The notes beneath the pieces are model-generated. The model did no database searches. It was given only the letters and a program-made list of their open reading frames with translations, and was not told the origin of the DNA. Below are positions 32,641 through 43,334 of a DNA stretch of 64,000 nucleotides, one piece after another; position 1 is the stretch's first letter; each line of letters opens with the position of its first letter. The stretch comes from Corydoras sp. C115 (Eukaryota; Chordata; Actinopteri; Siluriformes; Callichthyidae). Made by a program: the position numbers and the translations under genes. The stretch is from the NCBI GenBank assembly GCA_019802505.1, contig JAFMOC010000003.1:5276501-5340500 (forward strand). The letters are read 5' to 3'.

Positions 32641-32813
32641 TAGTTTAGTTTTTTGTAACCGTCTCTCCTTTTCTGCCCATCATTCTAGGTTTGCCTTGGC
32701 TGGGTCGGCATGATCCGGTTATATCATGAGCTACTTCCCGCATCCTGGCTTGGTCACCCCGTTGTCAACAGGAATGCCTGCGTCCACCCAGTACTCCACG
32801 CCTGCTGTCCAGT

Positions 32814-33140
32814 GTGTCCTTCGGGGCTGCTTCTCTCAGTCAGGTGCCCCCGGTATATGCGGATTTAGCACAGGTTTTTAGTAGGGATCGTGCCAACACT
32901 TTACCCCCTAACCGCTCATATGACTGCACCATAGAATTAGTAGAGGGGGCAAAGTTACCGCGCTCATGCCCATATCTGCTCTTGGCTAATGAGACACGGG
33001 CGATGAGGGAGTATATTGCTGAGGCACTCAAAAACGGGTTTATTCACTCTTCCAAATCGCCAGCTGCATCTGGGTTCTTTTTCGTCCCCAAGACAGGGGG
33101 GGAGCTTCGCCCGTGTATTGACTACCGTGAGCCCTCTCCG
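32814..33140 (+). pseudogene. RT N-terminal remnant of element 3
   Basis: The open frame reads VYADLAQVFSRDRANTLPP, YDCTIELVEGAKLPRS and SGFFFVPKTGGELRPCIDYR, then leaves the RT fold at about 33130. From there it joins integrase sequence in another frame. No catalytic RT motif is present. Confidence 0.87.
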
Positions 33141-34299
33141 CCTGCAAGTCTCCATGTACCTTGCCCGCCGGGAAGTTTCTCCCGCTTCCTTTTCCTGATA
33201 GACCGTGGTCTCACATTTCGGTCGACTTTATTAAGGGTCTAATGCCCTCGAACGGCTACTCACTCATCTGTTCCGTTCTCGATCGCTTCTCCCGAGCGGT
33301 CCGCCTAATTCCTCTCAAGGGGATGCCTTCCGTGTTTGAGACTGCAGAGTTATTGTTTCGGAACGTTTTTATGACATTTGGGATCCCCGAATCGATTCTT
33401 TCCGACCGGGGAGCTCAATTCATGGCGTTTATGGAGAAACTAGGGGTGTCGGTCAGTCTAACTTCCAGGTTCCATCCTGAGTCCAACGGGGCATGTGAAA
33501 GGGCTCATCAGGAGGTGTCCAAAATTTTACGTCTCTACACGCACTGAAACCCCACCGATTGGTTGCGGTATCTACCTTGGGCAGAGATCGCCCAAAACTC
33601 CCTGAGGCACTCCTCCACCGGGCTTACCTCATATCAGTGCGTCCTCGGGTACCAGCCTCCGTTTGCCCCGTGGGATCGCACACCTACAGACGCTCCCATT
33701 GTAGCCATGTTCCAGGGGATTTGGGAACATGTCCACTGCCATATTAAGACGCTTCTCCAATGCGTCAAACGACAAGCGGATCGCTCACGTGGGATCACCC
33801 CAATACCAAATAGGGGACATGGTCTGGCTTAGCACCAGGGATATCCGGTGTCGCAGAGGTACTCACAAGCTCTTGACGAGGTATTTAGATCCCTTCCCGA
33901 TTGCTGCCGAATAAATGAGGTTGCGGTCTGCCTAAGTCTCCCCAGCATATGCGCATCCACCCGACCTTTCATGTCTCGCGTACCAAACCCTTCGTCCCAG
34001 GGCCCCTCGAGACCACCTGGCAAGAGGCGAGTACGTACACGGTGTCGTCCCTACTTGACTCGCGCAGACCCAACCGCAGACTGCAATACTTAGTGGAGTG
34101 GGAGGGATATGGACCGGAGGAACGCAGCTGGGTCTTTGCAGAGGACATCCTGGACAAGGAGTTGATATGGGAGTTCTATCGTAATTTCCCCGGGAGACCG
34201 GCCCCACGGCCCAGAGGACGTCCTTGCCGCCAAGGCAATCCTAGAGGTTCCCAACCAGTCTACGACCCGGTCTTAGGACCCCCGTCCGGGAGGGGTAAT
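33141..34299 (+). pseudogene. Integrase and chromodomain of element 3
   Basis: The integrase core starts with PWSHISVDFIKGLMPSNGYS (first Asp), SDRGAQF (second Asp) and FHPESNGACERAHQ (Glu). It is broken by a stop at 33545-33547 and by at least two later frameshifts (33563-33832, 33729-33914, 33949 onward are in different frames). The chromodomain (LQYLVEWEGYGPEERSW) is intact, followed by a RPRGRP AT-hook-like motif. A polypurine tract (gggagggg, 34288-34295) precedes the LTR. Confidence 0.87.
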
Positions 34300-34875
34300 G
34301 TCAGAGTTCCTGCGGTTTGCCCATCTCCCTGCCTATCCCCTGCCATTTCGCCATCTTATTAGTTTCAGCTGGTTCCAATTTCTTCACCTACTGTACATCC
34401 CTCCCTATTTAAGGCGGTCGGACACGCTCCTTCCCCGCAAAGCATCTTTGTTCTCTCCCGCAGTTGGTGCATGTGTAACCCAGTTTCTGTGTTTATTCTA
34501 GTCTCTGTTTTGTTCAGGTGTTCGGAACTACAATATTGCTTCCCTCGGCTTCGGTTTCGACACTCCCAGACAGGACACTGGACGGTCGCGCGTCTCCCCA
34601 GAAGGAAGAGTCACATGACCCAGTTCCTGCACAGCAGGAGGCGGATATCTCCACGTCACCTTTCGGCATCTACGTCACTGGTGAAACTGACCCGGTTCCC
34701 ACAGTCACGTGCCCTGGCCGATCGTCTTCCGGCTTTTTTGAATCTGCGGCGTTCCAGTTCTTTTGTTTCTGTTTTGGTTGATCGCCATTGTTTCCCCCGA
34801 CGCAAAGTGTGCGACAATAAAATAGTGTCTGAACTGAACAGGATCTGTTGACTTTTTGTCCCGTTCATCATAACA
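34299..34875 (+). repeat. 3' LTR of element 3
   Basis: 577 bp, with TATA-like tatttaa at 34406-34412, gcaaagcat at 34437-34445 as the expected RNA start, and a poly(A) signal in acaataaaat near 34813. Confidence 0.87.
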
Positions 34876-35010
34876 TAGATAAATGTTCTCTGGAGTGACT
34901 ATTCCTTCTTCATCCAGCAATAAAATGGATAAGTCCAAGTATGGCAGTTGCCAGGAAAATGGAACTTGTCTAACAGCATTTAGTCAAATGTTAGGTTTGG
35001 TGAAGAAGTC

Positions 35011-35039
<29 letters not shown>
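35011..35039. repeat. Homopolymer G29
   Basis: Twenty-nine consecutive G residues on the plus strand, 136 bp after element 3. Its true length in the genome may differ because such runs are hard to sequence. Confidence 0.9.
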
Positions 35040-35042
<3 letters not shown>

Positions 35043-35289
35043 TAGTGTGGGGTTGTTTTTTAGGAATTAGGCTTATATTCAGTAAGATCCAGTGAAACAA
35101 ACGCTTTACTGCTTTAGCATTCCAGTCAAACAAACTCTTCACTGCTTCAGCATTACAACTTTGTGGGAACAGTTTGGGGATTTTGACTAAAATGTCACTT
35201 AAATTAATATGTGTGTAAAGGCAGATGCGTGAATATGCCCTGCAATGTAGAGTATGTAGGTCTTTTACCTGCTGAGGGAGTTACAGTCT

Positions 35290-35880
35290 GGTGTTTCTAT
35301 TTTTCTGGATACTTTATTGATTCCAAATATGATCTTCTCTACTGATCAAGACCTCAACAGGACTTCCAGAAATCAGATACTATTTGGGTGGTGGAAAATT
35401 CTCAGCACTGCAGTGCCATTCATGTGACGGTAGTATGTGTTGCTTTAGTGTGAATAGTTCAGACATAGCACTGCTACTCAGTATACCTGAGTGCACTGCT
35501 GTAGTAAGAGTAATCCAGCAACCAAAAATGTCCAGCCATCAGAGTCATCATGTAAGCACTACTAACATAAGCTATCAAAACAGAAAAGCTGTTATCTTTA
35601 TAAGAGTCTAAGAATGCGGTCAGTGCAAGTAAGCAGCATCTTTGCATCTGATCCACTGGTACTAGCGCAAAACATACTAACAGACCACCTTGATGTCAAT
35701 GTTGAGATTAATTCACCACCCAAAGAAAATCAGATCTTTGTTTAACCTGAGGGTCTTAACTATCAGAGAACAGAGTAAAGGTACTTACAATGTGTTAAAA
35801 TAAATGGTGGACTACAGTCTGTAATGTTAGAACCATAAAGTCCATGAAGAGGGTAAATGGACCTGATAAAATATAAGCGA
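35290..35880. repeat. Long dispersed fish repeat (probable long inverted-repeat MITE)
   Basis: It contains ggtggaaaattctcagcact, cagacatagcactgctac, tccactggtactagcg and agagaacagagtaaagg. Related copies are at 48700-49030, 57420-57715, 30790-30925 and 31830-31905. I recognise it as a common, largely palindromic fish repeat. Confidence 0.65.
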
Positions 35881-37342
35881 AGAGCTCCAGCTAATAAAGT
35901 GGGAGCATGTAATAATGCAGTTTGTAGGCAGTAATTTAGCATTTAAGACTACTGTGCACATTGTATGACCCTTTACAAGCCATTAGATCCATCACAGTTG
36001 GGCTGCAAAAAACAAAATAAGACTGGAGAAACTGAAGCAGGACTGTACTGAAAATAACTGGGCGGACTTATCAACGCTTTAAAATAAAATTTTCAGTAAA
36101 CACAATTAACAATTTGCAAGTTACAACTCTACCATGCAAAAAGCAATCACTGTGTGGTACACTTCTTACCACTTACTGACTGTTTAACAATGTAGTGCAT
36201 GCTGTTCAGTTCAGTTTTTTTATCAGCTTTCCTGCAAAGATGCTGGGCATTTTTTTTCCCCGTTACCTAAAGCAGTATGCATAATTTTGTATACTGTTTT
36301 TTTAAAGGTTTTTCATTGTAAGAAAACAAGGATATTCCACCTTCCCAGTTTCGTGTTAGACACAATAACACAAAAGATAGGTAGAAAAACCTTTGATTTA
36401 GGTAAATTTATTCATGACTATTTTTTTTATCAAAACCATGTAACCTAATAAGAACAATACTATTTTGCAATGAAAATAATTATTACAGGCATTTTAGGTT
36501 GTGGATAATTGTGAATTAATTATGGGGAAGGGGTGTAACTCCACTTCGTGTCGTGCCTAACAACACCTCTTTACTGTGACTTATTCACAATAATGCACAC
36601 ATTTGTGCCAAATCATAGGCAAAGTTTATAACTCTTGTCAAACTAAAATAAATGAAGAACAAAAACAGTATTTATAAAAATTATTGGGTGGCATGGTAGC
36701 TTAGTACTTAGGAGTAATTCTCCTCACAGCACTGGGGATTAAGGTTTAAATTATTAAACACTCTAGGTAAATTAGTTTGATCTCTTATTAACATACAAAA
36801 TGTATAACCTTTGATTTAGGTAAATTTATTTGTGACTATTTTTTTTATCAAAATCATGTAACATAATAAGAACAATACTACTTTGCAATGATAATAATTA
36901 TTATAAATTTGTATAATATTATTAAATAATATTTTTATTATTAAGTAATTATTAAATAATATATTTTTTATATTTTAAATAGCATTACTTGGACTTAAAT
37001 TAATTAAGTGTCAATAAAGTATATATATTTAAAATATGAATATTAAAAATATTGTAGTTATATTCATAAGATTTTTTAAGAGATGTTTTGAGTCCAAGCT
37101 AATTCACCGAAATATGAATTTCTTAAAAAAAATAAAATAAATAAAAACTTAAAATAAATCCTTTGTAGGGCTGGCAATTATTGTGGAGGGTACTGTATGT
37201 GCTTCATGTCACACGAAATAAGATGTAGAATGGCTAGTAAAGCACATCCTGTGACTTTACTCACATGGGGCAGAAGCTGCTAGACAGCAATTAAAAAATA
37301 GGCAGAAACTGGGGGATGAAGAGTCATAGGAGTGAGACTTAC
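35881..37342. other. AT-rich intronic DNA with repeat fragments
   Basis: A copy of the CACAATAATGCACA repeat lies at 36520-36605 (gtgcctaacaacacctcttt). A Mermaid head fragment lies at 36680-36760 on the plus strand (gggtggcatggtagcttagt). The stretch aaccatgtaacctaataag/aatcatgtaacataataag is repeated at 36375-36495 and 36805-36905, a local direct duplication of about 100 bp spaced about 420 bp apart. Confidence 0.5.
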
Positions 37343-37476
37343 ACAGGTTGCCGCAGGGAGCTACAATTTGGTAAGCCATCTTTGCCGAAGGAGCTCAGAT
37401 CACAGCGGCACCAGTTGTCAATCACATCGCCTTTGCCTGCACACCAGTATGAGCTCATGGCAGCACTCTTGAAGGC
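37343..37476 (-). CDS. astn2: Astrotactin-2 exon (Cys-rich segment)
   Basis: This 134-bp minus-strand exon lies between an AG acceptor (37477-37478) and a consensus donor gtaagt (37337-37342). It encodes 44 codons plus two bases (GT) that the exon at 31386 completes. The reading AFKSAAMSSYWCAGKGDVID followed by NWCRCDLSSFGKDGLPNC is highly characteristic of astrotactins. Its five cysteines lie in the segment between the MACPF domain and the fibronectin III region. The exon joins the one at 49098 in phase 0. It is on the extracellular or lumenal side. Confidence 0.95.
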
Positions 37477-38510
37477 CTGAGTAAGAGGAAAACACTACAG
37501 GTGAGGAAAAAGCAATTACCTTTAGCTCAGAGACACTGAGTCATTGCTCAAGCCATGGCAGAATACACACATCAGTTCGAAAGGTGGCATGACTATTTGA
37601 AGTCACACCCAATCAAGGTCATCTCCTTGCACTTCACACAGACATGGGCATGTCTGCATTTAATTGGAAATTCTTGTAAAAAGTCACTGTGTGCTACTAC
37701 GTAAAGAAGTTCATTGTAAGTGGAGAATCCAGAAAATGTATAAAAACAGAGGACAAACATTATGTCCGATGTTGATTTCTTTATTCGTTAAATTATAGCC
37801 CTTACCAGAAATTTATTGTGGTTCACAATTAAGCGATTATTATTTTAGAAAAACGAATCTGTATCTGTAGGGGAAACAGGATAAGAAAATACATTATTGT
37901 GACATAACCACAGAAAAGAGGTGTTGTCAAACACGAAGCAAAGTGCTGTTACACCTCTTTCCTGTGATATATGCCAAATAATACACAAAATTATTGTTTT
38001 TATAAAATGGTTACAAACACACTATAATGAAAGAAACACAGTTTAAAGCGATCATTAATCGGTAAATAACTAGGTACTATTTTTTTCAACCAACAGCCGC
38101 AACAGGCTTAGTCTATACACATTATAAAACGGATAGTTCTGGTCCCTAAATCTAATTATCTGAGTCATTCCTCCGGCCGTGAAATTGACAATAATGCGCA
38201 ACCCTGACCACTTCACATTCATATAAATGTGTGATATAGAATACATTATTTTCAATCATGTACCATAAAAATAAATATGGGTTAATATAAGCAACAAGCT
38301 GATTCCCGATGAGCACTAAGCTGTTGTTTATAAATTGTTGTCTGTAATTTGGCCATTAGATGGCATTTTTGGATGGGTAGAGAAAATGATATCCTGTTAC
38401 TTAGCAATCAATGGTTACTTTTTATTATTCTATAATAGCAAAAATCATTTTAGGTTGTGGATAATTGTGAATAAATCATAGGGAAAGGGTGTAACTCTGC
38501 TTAATGTTGT
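37477..38510. other. astn2 intronic DNA with a diverged repeat
   Basis: An inverted copy of the CACAATAATGCACA repeat lies at 37905-37990. Another begins at 38445 and is interrupted by the hAT element. No gene is seen. Confidence 0.45.
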
Positions 38511-38518
38511 GCCTAACA

Positions 38519-39507
38519 CAGTGCTTCTCAAATAGTGGGGCGCGCCCCCCTGGGGGGGCGCAGTGCGGTGGCTGGGGGGGCGCATAACAAGAAATCACAG
38601 AGCAAGTGATATTAAGTATACTGAACAAACCCTCAAAAGACAACATGGACAAATATTTAACAGAGATGAGGAGAGAAAGGCGGAGAAAGACGAAGATAAT
38701 GAGAGCAACAAAAGTCAACCGAAAGCTAAAACGAGGAAAGTGTATGTAGCGCTTGGCTTCACTGTAACTGTAACTTCACTGTAACGAAGGTGGAGACGAT
38801 GAAAGACCGGTGTGTCTGCTGTGTCTTTAAATGTTGGCAGCGGACAGCGTGAAGACAAATAAATGAAGGCGTCACTTAAATACATGACACCCCGATCACG
38901 CTGATAACCGCTTGAGTTTTTAATCGTAAACGTGACGAGTATAACCAGCAATCATAACGCTTTATGAAAGCTGCTTCAGAAAAGCTGTGCGCTGCAAAAC
39001 GGGCACAATGGAGACATCAGTTCTGACTTCCTCAAAAAACAGCACAAATTGTTGTATTCATTTTAGTTTTGTAGGTTAAAGTGTTAATAAATTGTGCTCC
39101 TGAAGTAATGTTGCTGATGAATTTCAATTTATTATTATTTATTGATTTTATTTAATTTCATTTTTCAGTATCAAATGCCAGTCAGTTCAAAAATGTTTCT
39201 CGTTTAAATAAGGATTTCATTCGTTTCTGTTACAAACTAAAAAACAAAGTTAATAAAATGATTCTTTGTTCTAAGTTGATCTATATTTCTTTCTTTTTTG
39301 TTTTCTTTATTGTTAATAAGGATATATTGTTATAAAAGAGGTGTACTTATAACAAATTTATAGACAAATCATACTACAGTGGGCGTGTAAAAATACTTTA
39401 TCATCCCATTTTGTCATGTACGTGGGGGTGAGTGTGTGTGTGGGGGGGGGCGCAAAAAGTTTTCTTCTTCCTGGGGGGGCTTAACAGAAAATAATTGAGA
39501 ATCACTG
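38519..39507 (+). mobile_element. hAT-superfamily deletion derivative
   Basis: This 989-bp element starts cagtgcttctcaa and ends ttgagaatcactg (inverted), flanked by a perfect 8-bp duplication gcctaaca (38511-38518, 39508-39515). Cag-type ends and 8-bp duplications define hAT. It is inserted in a repeat whose uninterrupted form is present at 36557-36570. Subterminal cgcgcccccctggggggg tracts occur at both ends. Confidence 0.92.
38630..39000 (+). pseudogene. Decayed BED-finger N terminus of a hAT transposase
   Basis: Reading across two frames gives an acidic/basic stretch (EKDEDNESNKSQPKAKTRK), then VALGFTVT, then ERPVCLLCL. Farther on come the spaced His residues of a BED-type zinc finger (RRHLNT). 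Stops are frequent. The catalytic domain is absent, so the element depends on another source of transposase. Confidence 0.6.
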
Positions 39508-39560
39508 GCCTAACAACACCTCTTCACTGTGACTTAGTCACAATAATGCACACCCTTTCA

Positions 39561-39783
39561 TATCATCCATCCATTATCTTCTGCTTTGCTTTGTCTGATA
39601 CTAGGCGGAGGATTCACTTGACCTTTATCCATGTTTTTGGACTATGGGAGGAAACTGGAGAATATGGAGGAAACCCACGCGGACACGGGGAGAACATGAC
39701 AACTCCACCCAGATTCGGATTCAAACCAGGAATCCTTAGCGCTGAGAGGAATATGTGCTAACCACTAAGCCACCATGCCGCCC
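39561..39783 (-). mobile_element. Mermaid-like SINE, internally deleted
   Basis: Minus-strand copy (ccatccattatcttctgc to gctaaccactaagccaccat) lacking the middle block between the tail and atccatgtttttggac. It is followed directly by (ATT)n at 39784-39813. Confidence 0.85.

Positions 39784-39813
<30 letters not shown>
39784..39813. repeat. (ATT)n microsatellite
   Basis: About ten ATT units abutting the head end of the SINE. Confidence 0.9.
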
Positions 39814-39815
<2 letters not shown>

Positions 39816-40834
39816 GAAGTAAAAGAAGAGGCAAATTAATAGAATGTGACAAGCCAGCGTTATTACATCTTCCTACCATTTAGACAATGTGGTGCCAGTG
39901 TTAAAAACACTGAAATAAACAAATTAATGTATTTTATTGTAGATCATCAAAAGGTTTTCAACATATTTGTGAGTTAGAAGACCATTGAACTGTGGGTGAC
40001 ATCTTTATTCGAAGCCAATGCTTCAGAAAATGTCATTGGCCCTGAAAGCAAACAGAGTGATCCTGATTTCCAAATGCATTTAAGTCCTTGTTATCTTAGT
40101 TCATTCCATTAGGGCTGCCATTCCTGCCTGAAAAAACAGCTAAACACAGGCCAGGCAGATGTACAACAAAATCAATTCTTTGACTAAGGCTCAAGGAGTG
40201 GCAGGAGGTCATAACTGAAGCCCAGGTTAATAAAGAATGGTAAATGTCTGTAAAGGCTTCTTCCAGGAAACAAGACCTTTGGATGAGCCCACAGTTCAAA
40301 GGAGCATTCATAAGCGACTGATATTGCCATTTAGAAAGCAAGAAATGTCATTTCAGGACACTCTAAGCAGATTTCCTTCATTGACTAGATTATATCTTGT
40401 GTAAATTCATCCCCATTCATGTTCCAGGAAAATCTAATTTTGCTCAGCACCTGGCTTACTGCTTTATCACTTAACCCATATAAGCAGTATTAAGTTCTTT
40501 GAATAGGAATCTATTGGATTTGCTTTACCTTTGAGCACCTACTCCCTGGCCAGGCAATGTCAGCTGTCTTTTTACAGCCAAAAGCCAGTCAATCATCTAC
40601 TACAGCCGATGTCACTTTGGCAGACAAAGTAAAAGTAGTGAAAAGTGTTTTGAGTTGTGGTTGAAATGGTCAAAGAGAAGAAAATGACTGTTTAGAAGGG
40701 AATTTAGAATGTCATGAGTCAGGATATTGGTTTGTCAAAAGGTTCATCCATCATTCTTCAGGATCATGAGTAAAAAAGCATTTGTAGAGTCTAATTTTAA
40801 CTAAGACTATATTTTTTTATTTAAAAAAATATAT
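39814..40834. other. astn2 intronic DNA
   Basis: No gene or recognised repeat. Parts around 40080-40300 and 40540-40640 have balanced composition and no repeat signature. Confidence 0.4.
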
Positions 40835-41187
40835 ACCTTCATTCATTCATTATCTCTTGCTTTATCCTCTATTAGGGTCGCGGTGGGGTTCCCCATGCCC
40901 ATCCAGGGGAGAATATCTCAGGCGCTGGGCAGATAGACCCAGGACAGGGCGCCAATCCATCGCTGGGCACACACTCACTCAGACAGACACACTCTATATG
41001 GGGCAATTTTGAGAATTCAATTGACTTGATCCATGTTTTTGGACTGTGGGAGGAAACCGGAGAACCCGGAGGAAACCCACGCAGACACGGGGAGAACATG
41101 GAAACTCCACCCAGATGGGGATTCGAACCAGGAATCCCTAGCGCTGAGAGGCGAACGTGCTAACCACTAAGCCACCGTGCCGCCCTT
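40835..41187 (-). mobile_element. Mermaid-like SINE, well preserved
   Basis: Full-length minus-strand copy with tail cattcattcattatctc, B-box complement gattcgaacc and A-box complement ctaaccactaagccaccg. Confidence 0.9.
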
Positions 41188-41374
41188 ATATACCAACAGT
41201 CAATTTGATTTATTAAAGATCAGGTTTCCAATGTTTACTGCAGCTTGTTGTTTAGTGATGTATATTATCGATTTTTAGCATCAACCATGAACCATGAATT
41301 GATTTAGGGTGTGTCAGTGTGTCTTGGTATCATAACGGCGGGAAAACTAATTTGCAAAAGGCATGTACTAATTC

Positions 41375-41885
41375 TTTTAATTATTCATGAGTGTGTTTTG
41401 GGCGTAACATGAAATAAACCAATCAGCATGTCACTTGCCATTCCCTTTAAGAACCAGGTGCACTTTGATTTTGGCGGATTGCTATTTTATCGGTGTAGCT
41501 ACCTGGACTCAATGCGCTGGTCCATGAGATTCTCTGTACAAAGGCAGTGATTTTAAATAGTGTTCAGTTCTATTCAGTGTTAAGTGGCGTTGGACATGCA
41601 CCTGTGTTGTTGACTTACCGCCATGAATGAAAATAACGAAAATCTGACTATTGACTTCTGTCTAGGTTGTTTTCAGTTAGTGGTGCACCAGTGTTTTCTG
41701 TTGCCAAAATAGTATGCCAGAAATGTACCTGAACACACCTCATTTTAACCACCACACTCATAGATAGATAGCATAGCACCACAGCATAGATATATTCACA
41801 AGCACCACTACTATTCAAATGAAGATTGGATTTTTTGGCGGTGTGTAAAATAGCAATGAGCAATACAACATGCTTCGTGTAGGGC
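41375..41885. repeat. Dispersed 0.5-kb repeat, copy 2
   Basis: Diverged partner of 25610-26125. This copy is better preserved in its left part (gagtgtgttttgggcgtaac; aaccaatcagcatgtcac). Confidence 0.65.
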
Positions 41886-41889
41886 CCTT

Positions 41890-42612
41890 AATCAGGTTTC
41901 CCAATTTCTTAAAAAAAAATTATAATCCATCACTCATCAATAAATGCTTTTAACAACATTTCTGTGTCTATGGAATCTTATGTCCATTGACAATACAGCA
42001 TGGCCAGGTAGATTAGGCTGTTAATTTGTCTTAAATGTAATGTTTTGAAGTAATTGCTTAAACTACTGAAGCGCAAACACACCAGAATTATTTAAAAATG
42101 TATTAAATGATCTTGCTTTGACCACAGACATGCCAAAAATGCTATAAAAGAAAGAAAGAAAAAAAGATTTATTAAAGTATTGGAGCAATATAGTGTTGAA
42201 ACCAATAAATAAATAAATAAATACCCACACCTTTGTGCTTATTCCATTATCTAATTAGCCATTTGTGATGCACCACAGTGATGCATACAATTATGTAGAA
42301 AAAAGTATTGATTACATCAATCAGTAAAATGGTGGACGAAATATGTATGTGTTGTTTGCATTATTATGCCAAATGAGTATTATTACAACTTAATACTTTT
42401 CAACAGAAAAAAAATAGTTTGCCATTCAGTATATTTTGTATTCTGGCTATAATAACCACTTTGTATAATCTTGATGAAGATATCAGAGAGGCTCTAATAG
42501 GTATTAAATTAGTGCAATGAACTGATCAGTGATAGTATAGGTGATCAAACCAGGATTTATATGTAAATAAACTAACCAGATGATAATGCAAATACCTAAA
42601 AAATACATCTTC
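41890..42612. other. AT-rich intronic DNA
   Basis: No gene or recognised repeat apart from short A-rich and aaat runs. Confidence 0.45.
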
Positions 42613-42613
42613 A

Positions 42614-42723
42614 TATGTTCATTCATTATCTTCCGCTTTATCCTATATCAGATGGGGATTCGAACCGGGAATTCCTAGTGCTGAGAGGCGAACGTGCTAA
42701 CCACTAAGCCACCGTGCCGCCCC
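42614..42723 (-). mobile_element. Mermaid-like SINE with large internal deletion
   Basis: The tail (cattatcttccgctttatcc) is joined directly to the B-box end (gatggggattcgaaccggg). Only about 110 bp remain. Confidence 0.8.
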
Positions 42724-42987
42724 ATCTGCATATGTTGACATGTTTATATGGACACATAATATAAATGTATAAATATACATATATTCAAAGATTTTCAAAG
42801 CCATTTATTTAAATTATATTTAGCCAAACCACTGCCATGACTGAAAATGGACAGACTGGTTCCACATAAGCTAAAGTGTGTCACGATATCTGTTTAACCA
42901 ATATGGTAAATACAGTATAATGAGACAAGTAGGATGGGAGGAAGATGATCATGGACCCGTGATTGTTGAAAAAAAAGTAAATGCAGA

Positions 42988-43298
42988 TGATACAACAACC
43001 CTCCAGCCAGGGGAGAACGTTTCGGGCGCTGGGCAGATACACCCAGGACAGGACGCCAATCTATCGCTGGGCACACACTCACACACACAGACACGCACAC
43101 AAACACTCTACATGGGGCAATTTGGAGAACTCAATTTACTTGATCCATGTTTTTGGACTGTGGCAGGAAACCGGAGAACCTGGAGGAAACCCAAGCAGAC
43201 ACGGGGAGAACATGGAAACTCCACCCAGATGGGGATTCGAACCGGGAATCCCTAGTGCTGAGAGGCGAATGTGCTAACCACTAAGCCACTGTGCCGCC
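42988..43298 (-). mobile_element. Mermaid-like SINE
   Basis: Minus-strand copy from ggggagaacgtttcgggcgc to gctaaccactaagccactgt, followed directly by (ATT)n at 43299-43334. Confidence 0.88.

Positions 43299-43334
<36 letters not shown>

Larger units (their letters stand above)
31948..34875 (+). mobile_element. Ty3/gypsy chromovirus, heavily deleted, element 3
   Basis: This 2.9-kb element has unequal LTRs (317 and 577 bp, tgtcagagtt...cataaca) and target duplications tagag/tagat (4 of 5 match). It retains a short gag stub, a protease with a stop in the active site, the RT N terminus, an integrase without its zinc domain, and a chromodomain. The RT core, RNase H and most of gag are absent. 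It lies in the astn2 intron between the exons at 31238 and 37343, antisense to the gene. Confidence 0.9.
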
